Positions 24,723 to 32,425 of a stretch of 64,000 nt of DNA are shown here, piece by piece; positions within the stretch are counted from its first letter, which is position 1, and each line of letters opens with the position of its first letter. The notes beneath the pieces were generated by a model that had not been told where the DNA came from, did no database searches, and was given only the letters and a program-made list of their open reading frames with translations. The DNA comes from Burkholderiales bacterium. Its GTDB lineage: Bacteria > Pseudomonadota > Gammaproteobacteria > Burkholderiales > Burkholderiaceae_C. A program made the translations under genes and the position numbers. The DNA lies in NCBI GenBank assembly GCA_003963005.1, contig RXJW01000048.1, positions 1 to 64,000 of the forward strand, given 5' to 3'.

Positions 24723-26807
24723 GATCGGCGGCACGCTCAGGTCCGCCGGGGGCTGGCCTGCCAGCCGCCGCGCATGCGCCAGCGCGTAGGCCTGCTCCAG
24801 GTGCCGCGTGAAACGGGGCGTGTCGAACAGCAGCGACTGATCAACGCCGGCCAGCCGCTTGCGCAGTGCGGCACGCGCCTGCGCGTCGCGACCCAGCTGC
24901 ACGGCCCGCCGCACGTAGTCCGCGCGGTCGGTGGCGATCAGCTCGGGCAGGCCCGCCGCGTGCAGCAGGCTCGCCGCGACCCGGGCTGCAAATGCCCGGC
25001 CGGGCAAGCTCAGCACCGGCAGACCCATCCAGAGCGCGTCACTGGCGGTCGTGCCGGCGTTGTAGGGCAGCGTGTCGAGGAAGAGATCGGCCTCGGCCAA
25101 GGCGGCGAGGTAATGCTCGCGCGGCATCCGGCGGGCAAGCACCAGCCGCCCGGGGGCCAGGCCAGCCGCCTCGGCATGGCCGCGCAGATGGGCGGCCGCC
25201 TGCGGGTCTTCGTCCAGCACCCAAAGCACGCTGCCCGGCACGCCGTGAAGGATCTCGGCCCAGCTGGCGAACTGCTCGGGCGTGATCTTGCAAGGGTTGT
25301 TGAAGCAGCAATACACCATCGCCTCGACGGGCAGACCCAGGGCGATGCGGCCGGCGCGCGTCGAGGGGCGCGGTCGCCGGCGGTCATTGGCCTGGTAGCT
25401 CGGCAGCCAGACGATGCATTCGTCATGGGCGGCGCGCGTCTCGGGCGGCACGGTGATGGCGTCAGCGAGCAGGTAGTCGAACACCGGCGAGCCCGACGTG
25501 CCGAGTGTGCCGAGGTAGAGCATCTGCACCGGGGCCGGTCGCCAGGCGAGGATGCCGGTGCGCGCGCCGTCGGTCAGCCCGGTCAGGTCCACCAGCACGT
25601 CGACACCCCGCGCCCGGGCGAGGTCGGCCACCTGGGCATCGGACAGGGATTCGACGTCGATGAAATCGTCGAAGGCGGCACGCAGGCGCGCCCGCAGCGG
25701 ATCGTCCGTGGCGGGGCCGTAACTCAGCGCGATGACCTCGAAGCGCGAGCGGTCGTGCAGCTCGATCACCTCGGCCATCAGGAAGGACACCGGGTGCGCC
25801 CGGAAATCACGCGACAGGTAGGCCACGCGGATGCGCCCGCCCGGCGTGACCGCGCCGGGCTGCCAGTCTGCCCGCGGCGCAAAGCTGTGGCGAGCCCAGA
25901 GGCGGGCCGCCTGCTGCTGCAGGGCCGGATCATCGACGAGACCCTGCAGGGCCAGCGGCTGGATGACACGGCGCCCCTCGCTCACGCCCTGCCGCAGCCG
26001 CTCCAGCTGGGCCGGGAGATCGCGCCAGTCGTACAGATGCATGGCCGCATACAGCCGCAGGCCGGGCAGCCAGTCGGCGTCGGGCTGGCGCACCAGGGCC
26101 TGGTCGAGATCGTCGAGCGCCGCCGAGAAGCGACGCTGCAGCAGGCGCAGGTTGCCGCGGTTGTTCAGCGCCTCGACGAAGCCCGGTCGCAAGGCCAGCG
26201 CCTGGTCATAGCAGGCCAGTGCGTCGGCAGGCCGGTGCAGCTGTCGCAGCGCGATGCCGCGCAGGTTGAGTGCGTCCGGGTCGTCCGGCAGCCCGTCCAG
26301 ATCGGCCAGCGCGGCGCTCGGCTGGCCCATGCGCACACGCACACGGGCACGCTCGACACGGTAGTGCAGCCGGTCGGGCGCCAGAGCCACGGCTCGGTCC
26401 AGCGCGGGGAGCGCGGACCCGAAGTCCTGCCGCGCCGCGTGGCTGAGTGCCGAGGCATGGTGCGTGGCCGCATCGTCCGGGCGCAGCGCGAGCGAGCGCG
26501 CGTACGCGCTGAGCGCATCGGACGGGCGCCCGAGCTCGCTCAGCGCGACGCCCCAGTTGTAGAACGCCTGGGCCGAGGCAGGCCGGAGCGCACAGCGCTC
26601 CGCGTAGCAGCGTTCCGCACGGGTCCAGTGGCCGGCACCGGCCAGCAGGTTGCCCAAGCGCAGCCAGGGTTCGGGCTCGCGCGGGAACTGTTGCACGGCC
26701 TGGGCCAGCAGTTGGGCTGCCTCGGCCGCCTGACCGCCCGACAGCTTGGCCGCAGCCCGCTGCAGCAGACCGGCACAGGCGCCAGACGGCGCGCGAGCGG
26801 CTTTCAT
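24705..26807 (-). CDS. GT41 (OGT-like) glycosyltransferase with TPR array
   Basis: 700 aa from MKAARAPS (the ORF track adds 54 unrelated codons). The N-terminal 280 residues hold about seven TPR repeats (WLRLGNLLAGAGHWTRAERCY, AFYNWGVALSELGRPSDALSAY, ALNNRGNLRLLQRRFSAALDDL). The GT41 core follows: VAYLSRDFRAHPVSFLM with the conserved His, YCCFNNPCKITPEQFASW with the conserved Lys, and NAGTTASDALWMGLPVLSLPG. It starts 32 bp after flhC with no terminator between, so it is probably in the flhDC transcript. A protein O-GlcNAc-type transferase for flagellin is the best guess. Donor sugar and target are unproven. Confidence 0.88.
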   Translation of the reverse strand: MKAARAPSGACAGLLQRAAAKLSGGQAAEAAQLLAQAVQQFPREPEPWLRLGNLLAGAGHWTRAERCYAERCALRPASAQAFYNWGVALSELGRPSDALSAYARSLALRPDDAATHHASALSHAARQDFGSALPALDRAVALAPDRLHYRVERARVRVRMGQPSAALADLDGLPDDPDALNLRGIALRQLHRPADALACYDQALALRPGFVEALNNRGNLRLLQRRFSAALDDLDQALVRQPDADWLPGLRLYAAMHLYDWRDLPAQLERLRQGVSEGRRVIQPLALQGLVDDPALQQQAARLWARHSFAPRADWQPGAVTPGGRIRVAYLSRDFRAHPVSFLMAEVIELHDRSRFEVIALSYGPATDDPLRARLRAAFDDFIDVESLSDAQVADLARARGVDVLVDLTGLTDGARTGILAWRPAPVQMLYLGTLGTSGSPVFDYLLADAITVPPETRAAHDECIVWLPSYQANDRRRPRPSTRAGRIALGLPVEAMVYCCFNNPCKITPEQFASWAEILHGVPGSVLWVLDEDPQAAAHLRGHAEAAGLAPGRLVLARRMPREHYLAALAEADLFLDTLPYNAGTTASDALWMGLPVLSLPGRAFAARVAASLLHAAGLPELIATDRADYVRRAVQLGRDAQARAALRKRLAGVDQSLLFDTPRFTRHLEQAYALAHARRLAGQPPADLSVPPISGSEG

Positions 26808-26839
26808 GGCGGTCTTCCGCAGCGGCGCCGGACCCGGCC

Positions 26840-27376
26840 TCAATGCATCTGGATGGCGCCTTGCGCGCGGCCCTTGCCAGCCCGCGCCGGCGGATTGCAC
26901 AGGCCGCAGACGAAGTGGCGGGCAATCTCGTGCGGATGCGTCACGAACTGGCCATTGCACTTGCAGCACTTGGTGAGCGTGAGCATGCCGTTGTCGACGA
27001 ACTTCACCAGGCGCCAGGCGCGCGTCACCGACAGCATGGCCTCCAGGCCCTGCGCCTGGGTTTGCTCCTGATAGAGCTGGTAGGCCTTGATGACGGTGTC
27101 GATCTCATCCATCTCCGCGGCCTTGTTCAGGTACTCGTGGATGTTCAGGAAGAGGCTGGCGTGGATGTTGGGCTGCCAGGTCATGAACCAGTCCGTCGAG
27201 AACGGCAGCTGGCCCTTGGACGGCGACTTGCCGCTCACTTCCTTGTACAGACGCAGCAGGCGCTCGTAGGACAGGTCGGTCTCCGACTCCAGCACCTGCA
27301 GGCGCGCGCCCAGATGGATCAGCTGAACGGCTCGTTCGATCTGCTTGGCTTCGGTGAGGATGCTCTTGACGCGCAT
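26840..27376 (-). CDS. flhC: Flagellar master regulator subunit FlhC
   Basis: 178 aa from [12 protein letters not shown] (22 codons inside the ORF track frame). It has the helical FlhD-binding body ([32 protein letters not shown]-like) and the zinc site [12 protein letters not shown]...HFVCGLC with the four cysteines kept. FlhD4C2 activates class 2 flagellar promoters with sigma-70. It is separated from flhD by 151 bp containing two tandem hairpins, and followed closely by a GT41 gene. The C-terminus is a basic tail after the zinc site. Confidence 0.97.
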   Translation of the reverse strand: [178 protein letters not shown]

Positions 27377-27483
27377 GGTGGGCTCTCTCGGTGAATGGTG
27401 TCTTTGACTGCGGGGCAGCGCCGGGCCGCTCCCAAGCGGCACCGCATCGGACGTTGGAGCGGGTCAATCCCGCGACAGTCCGA

Positions 27484-27520
27484 ACCCCCTCGGGGGGTGG
27501 CCTGGCGTACCCGCCAGGCC
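27484..27520. other. Tandem hairpins in the flhD-flhC gap
   Basis: Two adjacent perfect stems. GGCCTGGCG-TACC-CGCCAGGCC is a 9-bp stem 7 bp after the flhD stop; ACCCCC-TCG-GGGGGT is a 6-bp stem next to it. Neither has a T-run on the minus strand, so they are more likely RNA-stability or processing elements than terminators. They could give different levels of FlhD and FlhC. Confidence 0.75.
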
Positions 27521-27527
27521 GGAGGCT

Positions 27528-27848
27528 TCAGGCGTGCTCGTGGCGCCCCGCCATCAGGATGGAGGCGTGCAGACGCGAAACGCTCTCGTTTGCCCCCGGC
27601 TTGCTGTGGTTGGTCAGCAGCCCCCACACCAGGTCGTCATTCATGCGGAAGGCGCACAGCAGGGTGTTGCCGGACGCGATCTTCAGGATCTGCGCCGTGC
27701 TCAGCGTGCTGATCAGCGTGGCGGTGTCTTCGCTGATGCCCAGGCGGTAGAGCGCCTGCTCACGGTCCGCACGGATGAGGCTCTGCGCCAGCATCAGGTA
27801 GGACAGGTTGGCTTCGCGGATCTCGGTCAGCATCTGTTCGGCGTTCAT
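27528..27848 (-). CDS. flhD: Flagellar master regulator subunit FlhD
   Basis: 106 aa, the standard FlhD length (MNAEQMLTEIREANLSYLMLAQSLIRADREQALYRLGIS). It has the dimerisation helices and the C-terminal DNA-contacting part (TAQILKIASGNTLLCAFRM). It is paired with flhC downstream. A GGAAG ribosome site precedes the ATG. No sigma-28 promoter is seen upstream, as expected for a class 1 gene. The promoter region between here and the terminator at 28011 was inspected but no start could be assigned. Confidence 0.97.
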   Translation of the reverse strand: MNAEQMLTEIREANLSYLMLAQSLIRADREQALYRLGISEDTATLISTLSTAQILKIASGNTLLCAFRMNDDLVWGLLTNHSKPGANESVSRLHASILMAGRHEHA

Positions 27849-28010
27849 GGCAGGCTTCCGTTTCAGAGTTGGGTGGCAGTTGCGGATCAGTGAAACGGAT
27901 TGTGTTGACGGCCCAACTCCGGCGATATCAGGCGCTGTCGGTGCGCGCCGTCACCCTGGCAGGAAGGGCTTGTCATCCAAATTCCTACACGGGCGTCGGC
28001 GCGGCAAGAC

Positions 28011-28042
28011 AAAGCCCCGGCCGCTTGCGCAGACCGGGGCTT
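28011..28042 (-). terminator. Probable terminator after the TPR gene
   Basis: A perfect 9-bp stem AAGCCCCGG/CCGGGGCTT with a 13-nt loop, followed on the minus strand by TGTCTT. The U-tract is weak but the stem is strong. It lies 36 bp after the stop at 28078 and isolates flhDC from the upstream TPR gene. Confidence 0.7.
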
Positions 28043-28077
28043 GCAGGTGTGAAATGCGTCGCGGAATCGGGCCGGCT

Positions 28078-28545
28078 TCAGGCGCTGCGGCTGCGATGCA
28101 GACGTTCCAGCTCGATCATCGCCACGGGAATCAGTTCCGGCGCCTCGGCCTGCAGGCTGTCACGCCCGGCGCCGGACTGCAGCTCGGTCAGGACACCGAT
28201 CGCGCGGTCCACCTGGCCCAGGCCCGACAATGCGAAGGCCAACGTGTACAGGCTCGGGCCGTGCAGGCTGCGTGCCTGCAGGGCGCGTTGGGCATAGCCT
28301 GCCGCATGTTCCAGCTTGCCGGCCGCCAGCAGCAGCGCCGCCATGTCGGACAGCAGGTCGTGGCTCATCGGCTCGTCCTGCAGGGCGTCATAAAGCACGC
28401 CCAGGCCACCGCCCAGGTTGCCTCGGGACGCTTCAGCATAGGCGGCGTTGCGGGCGCGGGCCAGCAGCATGGCCGGATCGTTCGCCGGCACCGCGACCGG
28501 GCGGTGGGCGTTCTTGGAACGGGCAGGTGCGGACTGTGCACGCAT
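28078..28545 (-). CDS. Short TPR-like protein of the sigma-28 regulon
   Basis: 155 aa, helical, with two to three TPR-like units (DPAMLLARARNAAYAEASRGNLGGGLGVLYDAL, SLHGPSLYTLAFALSGLGQVDRAIGVL). No signal peptide or membrane segment. I do not recognise a characterised homologue. It has its own sigma-28 promoter (TAAAGTCC-N11-GCCGATCC) 25 bp before the ATG and its own terminator, so it should be expressed with flagellin as a late flagellar gene. Position between flhD and the flagellin genes suggests a role in flagellin export, modification or stability; that is inference. Confidence 0.82.
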   Translation of the reverse strand: MRAQSAPARSKNAHRPVAVPANDPAMLLARARNAAYAEASRGNLGGGLGVLYDALQDEPMSHDLLSDMAALLLAAGKLEHAAGYAQRALQARSLHGPSLYTLAFALSGLGQVDRAIGVLTELQSGAGRDSLQAEAPELIPVAMIELERLHRSRSA

Positions 28546-28569
28546 GACGGTGACTCCATGGCCGGCGCA

Positions 28570-28596
28570 GGATCGGCCGGTGTGGGCTGGACTTTA
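28570..28596 (-). promoter_or_regulatory. Sigma-28 promoter of the TPR gene
   Basis: On the minus strand TAAAGTCC-N11-GCCGATCC, matching TAAAGTTT-N11-GCCGATAA at all key positions of both boxes except the last two of each. It lies 25 bp before the ATG at 28545. Confidence 0.82.
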
Positions 28597-28623
28597 GGCA
28601 GCCACCCGTCGCCCAATCCGCAG

Positions 28624-28661
28624 AAAAAGCCGGCAGACGGCTTGTTACTCGTCGTCTGCCG
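28624..28661 (-). terminator. Minus-strand terminator facing away from fliC1
   Basis: On the minus strand CGGCAGACG-13 nt-CGTCTGCCG then GCTTTTT. A 9-bp stem with five T gives a good intrinsic terminator, but no annotated minus-strand gene lies upstream of it. It would end any antisense transcript coming from the fliC1 leader region before the TPR promoter. Confidence 0.72.
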
Positions 28662-28919
28662 ATGCCGCGGCCGGCCGAAAACCTCAAGGAGACCGCTTCA
28701 CCCCTGCAGCGGTTTCGCGCTTCCCCAACCCAGCACGTCGAAGGACCCGCCCGCCAACTTTCTGAAGCCCCTCCTTGGAGAGCCCCGCCTTGAGCGGGTC
28801 GGTTCCCGCAGCCTCTTCCGATGCGCTTCCCGGCTGCCGCGAACCGATCCCACGAACAAGGACCTGGCGGTGGCTCTGTTCAAAAGATCACACCCTTGAC
28901 AAATGCAGCTCAAGAAACT

Positions 28920-28947
28920 TCTTGGGCTGTCCGATAGCCATTCCAAC
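28920..28947 (+). promoter_or_regulatory. Sigma-28 promoter of fliC1
   Basis: TCAAGAAA-N12-TCCGATAG: a good match to TCAAG-N-GCCGATAA. The ten bases after the -10 (CCATTCCAACGG) recur after the fliC2 promoter (CCAGTCCAACGG), which supports it. It implies a long leader of about 210 nt. Confidence 0.78.
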
Positions 28948-29166
28948 GGACCTGGCAACAGGTCTGTGGTCCGGCTGGAAGGCCGAGGTGGTGTGACGCC
29001 GTCGACGGACGGTGCCACGGGCTTCAACGGTTGACTGGCGTCGGGCGTCGTCTGCGAGGGCGTGCCGCCATGCGCGCTCCTGGCCGACAGCACGGGTGCC
29101 TCACCCGGGCACTCGAGTCTTCGTCCGGCGCCTTGCCGGGTATCTCAAGTTGAAAGGAAGCGCATC

Positions 29167-30033
29167 ATGGCCTCGATCATCAATACCAACCTGCTGTCGC
29201 TGAACGCGCAGCGAAACACCTCGGCGTCTCAGTCTTCACTGGCGACGTCGCTGCAGCGCCTGTCTTCGGGCCTGCGGGTCAACTCCGCCAAGGACGACGC
29301 CGCCGGCCTCGCCATCTCCGAGCGACTCAACGCTCAGGTGCGCGGCTCCAACGTCGCCATCCGCAACGCCAACGACGGCATCTCGCTGTCGCAGACGGCA
29401 GAAGGCGCGCTGGCCAAGGTGAACGACTCGCTGCAGCGCATGCGCGAGCTGGCCGTTCAGGCCCGCAACGCGACGAACACCAGCGCCGACAAGGACTCCC
29501 TGGACAAGGAGTTCGGTGAACTCTCCAAGGAAATCCAGCGGGTGCTGGGCGGCACGACCTTCAACGGCCGCGCCATCCTGGCCACCTCGGCCGCCGGCAC
29601 GCAGACCTTCCAGGTCGGCGCCAACGTGACCAGCAACGACCGGATCGACGTCGCCACGACCGACCTGACGACCGCGGCAGAAATCACGGTCGTTGCGGGC
29701 ACGGACAACACCGGTGCCGGCCGCGCGGTGATCGACAACACCGCGGGCGGCAGCGCGATCGACACCGTCATCGGCAACATCGACACGGCCATCAACAAGG
29801 TCAGCTCCGAGCGCGCCACGTTGGGTGCGGCCCAGAACCGCTTCGACCAGGTGATCAGCAACCTGCAGATCTCCGTGGAAAACCAGAGTGCCGCCAAGAG
29901 CCGCATCACGGATGCCGACTTCGCGCAGGAAACTGCAAACCTGTCCCGTGCCAACATCCTCCAGCAAGCAGGCAACGCGATGATCGCCCAGGCGAATCAG
30001 ATTCCGTCGCAAGTCCTGTCCTTGCTTCGATGA
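29167..30033 (+). CDS. fliC: Flagellin 1
   Basis: 288 aa, a compact flagellin with a very short variable region. The D0/D1 helices are standard at both ends: INTNLLSLNAQRNTSASQ, RLSSGLRVNSAKDDAAGLAIS, NANDGISLSQTAEGAL, and at the C-terminus DFAQETANLSRANILQQAGNAMIAQANQIPSQVLSLLR. The central 100 residues are Thr/Ser/Asn-rich, giving O-glycosylation candidates. An AAAGGAAG ribosome site precedes the ATG at 29167. Close paralogue of fliC2, including promoter and parts of the leader. Followed 5 nt after the stop by a stem-loop and then by a strong terminator, so it is a single-gene unit. Confidence 0.97.
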   Translation: MASIINTNLLSLNAQRNTSASQSSLATSLQRLSSGLRVNSAKDDAAGLAISERLNAQVRGSNVAIRNANDGISLSQTAEGALAKVNDSLQRMRELAVQARNATNTSADKDSLDKEFGELSKEIQRVLGGTTFNGRAILATSAAGTQTFQVGANVTSNDRIDVATTDLTTAAEITVVAGTDNTGAGRAVIDNTAGGSAIDTVIGNIDTAINKVSSERATLGAAQNRFDQVISNLQISVENQSAAKSRITDADFAQETANLSRANILQQAGNAMIAQANQIPSQVLSLLR

Positions 30034-30117
30034 AGCCGGGCCAGCTCCGCTGGCCCTGAGTGAACTGTCCCCTGCGAAGACAGCTCTCCTCACCCCTCCA
30101 GCACAAGCACCTTGACA

Positions 30118-30147
30118 CGCCATCCCGCCGCCGCGGGTGGCGTTTTT
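30118..30147 (+). terminator. Intrinsic terminator after fliC1
   Basis: CGCCATCCCGC / GCGGGTGGCG pair with one bulged T and a short loop, followed by TTTTT. A textbook Rho-independent terminator 84 bp after the fliC1 stop. Confidence 0.87.
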
Positions 30148-30168
30148 CAGGGGCGCGTGCAAAAGGAT

Positions 30169-30195
30169 TCAAGTCAGTCCTTCTGCCGACGATAA
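30169..30195 (+). promoter_or_regulatory. Sigma-28 promoter of fliC2
   Basis: TCAAGTCA-N11-GACGATAA, one base off the consensus -10 GCCGATAA with ideal spacing. Downstream CCAGTCCAACGG repeats the sequence after the fliC1 promoter. Confidence 0.86.
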
Positions 30196-30372
30196 CCAGT
30201 CCAACGGGTTCGCGATTCATCGAGGACTACGTGGTCCGGTCAGCCGGTCCGTGATGCGCCGAGGTGGCGCGCGGACAGGACGCGGACGTGGCCGCCCCGT
30301 GTGGGGCTGCATGTTGCAACCGCTATTGACCGGCTTCGCACCGGACTTGTTCGTCAACGAAAGGATTGAGTC

Positions 30373-31242
30373 ATGCCTCAAGTCATCAATACCAACCTGG
30401 CCTCGCTGAACGCCCAGCGCAACACGGCCATGTCGCAATCGTCCCTGGCCGTGTCCATGCAGCGCCTGTCATCGGGCCTGCGTGTCAACTCGGCCAAGGA
30501 CGATGCGGCCGGCCTCGCCATCGCCGAGCGCATGAATGCCCAGGTGCGTGGCTCGCAAGTGGCCATCCGAAACGCCAACGACGGCATCTCGCTGGCGCAG
30601 ACCGCGGAAGGCGCACTGTCCAAGGTGGGCGACGCCCTGCAGCGCATGCGTGAACTCGCGGTGCAGGCCCGCAATGCCACGAACACCAGCGCCGACAAGG
30701 ATTCGCTGGACAAGGAGTTCGGCGAGCTGGCCAAGGAAATCCAGCGTGTGCTGGGTGGCACCACGTTCAACGGCAAGGCGGTGCTCGCGACGGCCGCCGC
30801 CGGCACGCAGACCTTCCAGGTCGGTGCCAACACGACCGGCAACGATCGCATCGACATCGTCACCACTGACATGACGACCGACACCAACATCACCGTGGTG
30901 GCGGGCACCGACAACACCGGCGCCGGTCGGGCCGTGATCGACAACACGGCGACAGGCACGGCGATCGACACCGTGATCACCAACATCGACACGGCCCTGG
31001 ACAAGGTCAACGGCGAGCGTGCGACGCTCGGCGCCTCGCAGAACCGCTTCGATGCCGTGATCTCGAACCTGCAGGTGGCGGTCGAGAACCAAAGTGCCTC
31101 GCGAAGCCGGATCATGGATGCCGACTTCGCGCAGGAAACCGCCAACCTCAGTCGCGCGCAGATCCTGCAGCAGGCAGGCAACACGATGGTCGCCCAGGCC
31201 AACCAGCTGCCGCAGCAGGTCCTGGCCCTCCTGCGCAACTGA
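30373..31242 (+). CDS. Flagellin 2
   Basis: 289 aa. Differs from flagellin 1 mostly by conservative swaps, including in the middle (NTSADKDSLDKEFGELAKEIQRVLGGTTFNG, TQTFQVGANTTGNDRID, VVAGTDNTGAGRAVIDNTATG). This points to a recent tandem duplication that carried promoter and leader with it. It starts MPQVINTN rather than MASIINTN. A GAAAGGATTGAG ribosome site precedes the ATG. Followed by a hairpin without a T-run (31270-31285) and a weak terminator (31373-31392). Confidence 0.96.
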   Translation: MPQVINTNLASLNAQRNTAMSQSSLAVSMQRLSSGLRVNSAKDDAAGLAIAERMNAQVRGSQVAIRNANDGISLAQTAEGALSKVGDALQRMRELAVQARNATNTSADKDSLDKEFGELAKEIQRVLGGTTFNGKAVLATAAAGTQTFQVGANTTGNDRIDIVTTDMTTDTNITVVAGTDNTGAGRAVIDNTATGTAIDTVITNIDTALDKVNGERATLGASQNRFDAVISNLQVAVENQSASRSRIMDADFAQETANLSRAQILQQAGNTMVAQANQLPQQVLALLRN

Positions 31243-31269
31243 TTGACCCACCCCGTACCGGCTCCACCG

Positions 31270-31285
31270 GCCCCCTCAAGGGGGC
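31270..31285. other. GC-rich hairpin after fliC2
   Basis: GCCCCCT-CA-AGGGGGC, a perfect 7-bp stem 28 bp after the stop. No T-run follows. Similar CCCC..GGGG hairpins lie at 27484 and 38359, so it may be part of a dispersed intergenic family. Confidence 0.6.
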
Positions 31286-31372
31286 GCCGCTGGCGGCCTG
31301 GCAAAGCCAGATCCGCAGCGGCCGCTGGGTCACGACCAGCGCGGCCAGCCGGCACCGGATTGGCCGTGGTTT

Positions 31373-31392
31373 AGCCCTCTGATCGGGCTTTT
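31373..31392 (+). terminator. Weak terminator before fliC3
   Basis: AGCCC-TCTGATC-GGGCT then TTT. A short 5-bp stem, so efficiency is uncertain. It lies 84 bp before fliC3. Confidence 0.5.
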
Positions 31393-31475
31393 GGCCGTTG
31401 CGCCCCTCCTCAGAATTCGGTCCATCGAGTCTCGGCAACTGACGCCGGCTCGGCGACCGAATCCAGGAGTGCGCG

Positions 31476-32354
31476 ATGCCACAGACCATCAACACCAACC
31501 TCAACTCGCTGAACGCTCAGCGCAATCTGAACGCCTCACAGAGTTCTCTGGCGGTGTCGATGCAGCGCCTGTCGTCCGGCCTGCGGGTGAACTCCGCCAA
31601 GGATGACGCGGCCGGCCTGGCCATCGCGGAGCGGATGAACACCCAGGTCCGCGGCATGAACGTCGCGATCCGCAACGCCAACGACGGTATCTCGCTGGCG
31701 CAGACGGCGGAAGGCGCGCTCGGCAAGATCGGCGACAACCTGCAGCGCATGCGGGAACTCACCGTCCAGGCCCGCAACGCCACCAACAGCAACTCCGACA
31801 AGGACTCGCTGAACAAGGAATTCGAGCAGCTCGGCTCGGAAATCTGGCGGATCATCAACGCCACCACCTTCAACAGCAAGCCGATCCTGGCAGACACCGC
31901 CGGCGTCGCGGCAGGCACGGGCCAGACCTTCCAGATCGGTGCCAACACCACCGCGAACGACTCGATCACCGTCACGGCGCTCGACCTGACCGCCGACCCG
32001 ACGGTGGTCGCGCTGCTCGGCACCGGTGCCGCGCCCTTCCCGGCCTTGATCGACAACACGGCCAACTTCGCCGCACTGGGCACGGTGATCGACAACATCG
32101 ACTCCGCGCTGAATACCGTCAACAACACCCGGGCCACGTACGGCGCGATCCAGTCGCGCTTCGACGCGGTGATCTCCAACCTGCAGGTGGCGGTGGAAAA
32201 CCAGACTGCCGCCCGCAGCCGCATCATGGACGCCGACTTCGCCCAGGAAACCGCCAACATGAGCCGGGCGCAGATCCTGCAGCAGGCAGGCAATGCGATG
32301 GTGGCCCAGGCCAATCAGCTGCCCCAGCAGGTGCTGTCGCTGCTGCAACGCTGA
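31476..32354 (+). CDS. Flagellin 3 (divergent paralogue)
   Basis: 292 aa. The N- and C-terminal coiled-coil arms match flagellins 1 and 2 (MPQTINTNLNSLNAQRNLNASQ; NMSRAQILQQAGNAMVAQANQLPQQVLSLLQR). The central part is different: SEIWRIINATTFNSKPIL, AGTGQTFQIGANTTANDSITV, LLGTGAAPFPALIDNTANF. No sigma-28 promoter like those of fliC1 and fliC2 is visible in the 233 bp upstream. It may be made by read-through or from another promoter. A CCAGGAGT ribosome site precedes the ATG. It could form a distinct part of the filament. Confidence 0.95.
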   Translation: MPQTINTNLNSLNAQRNLNASQSSLAVSMQRLSSGLRVNSAKDDAAGLAIAERMNTQVRGMNVAIRNANDGISLAQTAEGALGKIGDNLQRMRELTVQARNATNSNSDKDSLNKEFEQLGSEIWRIINATTFNSKPILADTAGVAAGTGQTFQIGANTTANDSITVTALDLTADPTVVALLGTGAAPFPALIDNTANFAALGTVIDNIDSALNTVNNTRATYGAIQSRFDAVISNLQVAVENQTAARSRIMDADFAQETANMSRAQILQQAGNAMVAQANQLPQQVLSLLQR

Positions 32355-32397
32355 CGCCCGACGCGGCGACAGCGATAAAAAATTTACATTCCGGGGC

Positions 32398-32425
32398 TCA
32401 AGTTCCGGATCCATCCGGCCGATAT
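32398..32425 (+). promoter_or_regulatory. Sigma-28 promoter of fliD
   Basis: TCAAGTTC-N12-GCCGATAT: close to a consensus match. The -10 GCCGAT is also the left arm of the terminator hairpin at 32417-32448, so promoter and terminator overlap. The fliD ATG is 37 bp from the -10 box. Confidence 0.86.

Larger units (their letters stand above)
28546..29166. other. 621-bp intergenic region before fliC1
   Basis: No convincing gene. It holds the divergent sigma-28 promoter of the TPR gene (28570-28596), a minus-strand terminator (28624-28661), the fliC1 sigma-28 promoter (28920-28947) and a roughly 210-nt fliC1 leader. A 131-aa minus ORF (28698-29093) lies opposite the leader but has no recognisable domain or ribosome site; I left it out. 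Confidence 0.7.
30034..30372. other. 339-bp intergenic region between fliC1 and fliC2
   Basis: Holds a perfect stem-loop GGGCCAGC-TCC-GCTGGCCC just after fliC1 (30038-30056), the fliC1 terminator (30118-30147), and the fliC2 sigma-28 promoter (30169-30195) with a leader of about 177 nt. The leader shares GTGGTCCGG and GCCGAGGTGG blocks with the fliC1 leader. No gene seen. Confidence 0.8.

Noticed and set aside
28698-29093. 131-aa minus-strand ORF opposite the fliC1 leader
   Set aside because: No recognisable domain, no ribosome site, Arg/Ser/Pro-rich composition typical of shadow frames. A terminator downstream leaves a transcript possible, which is listed as a finding instead.
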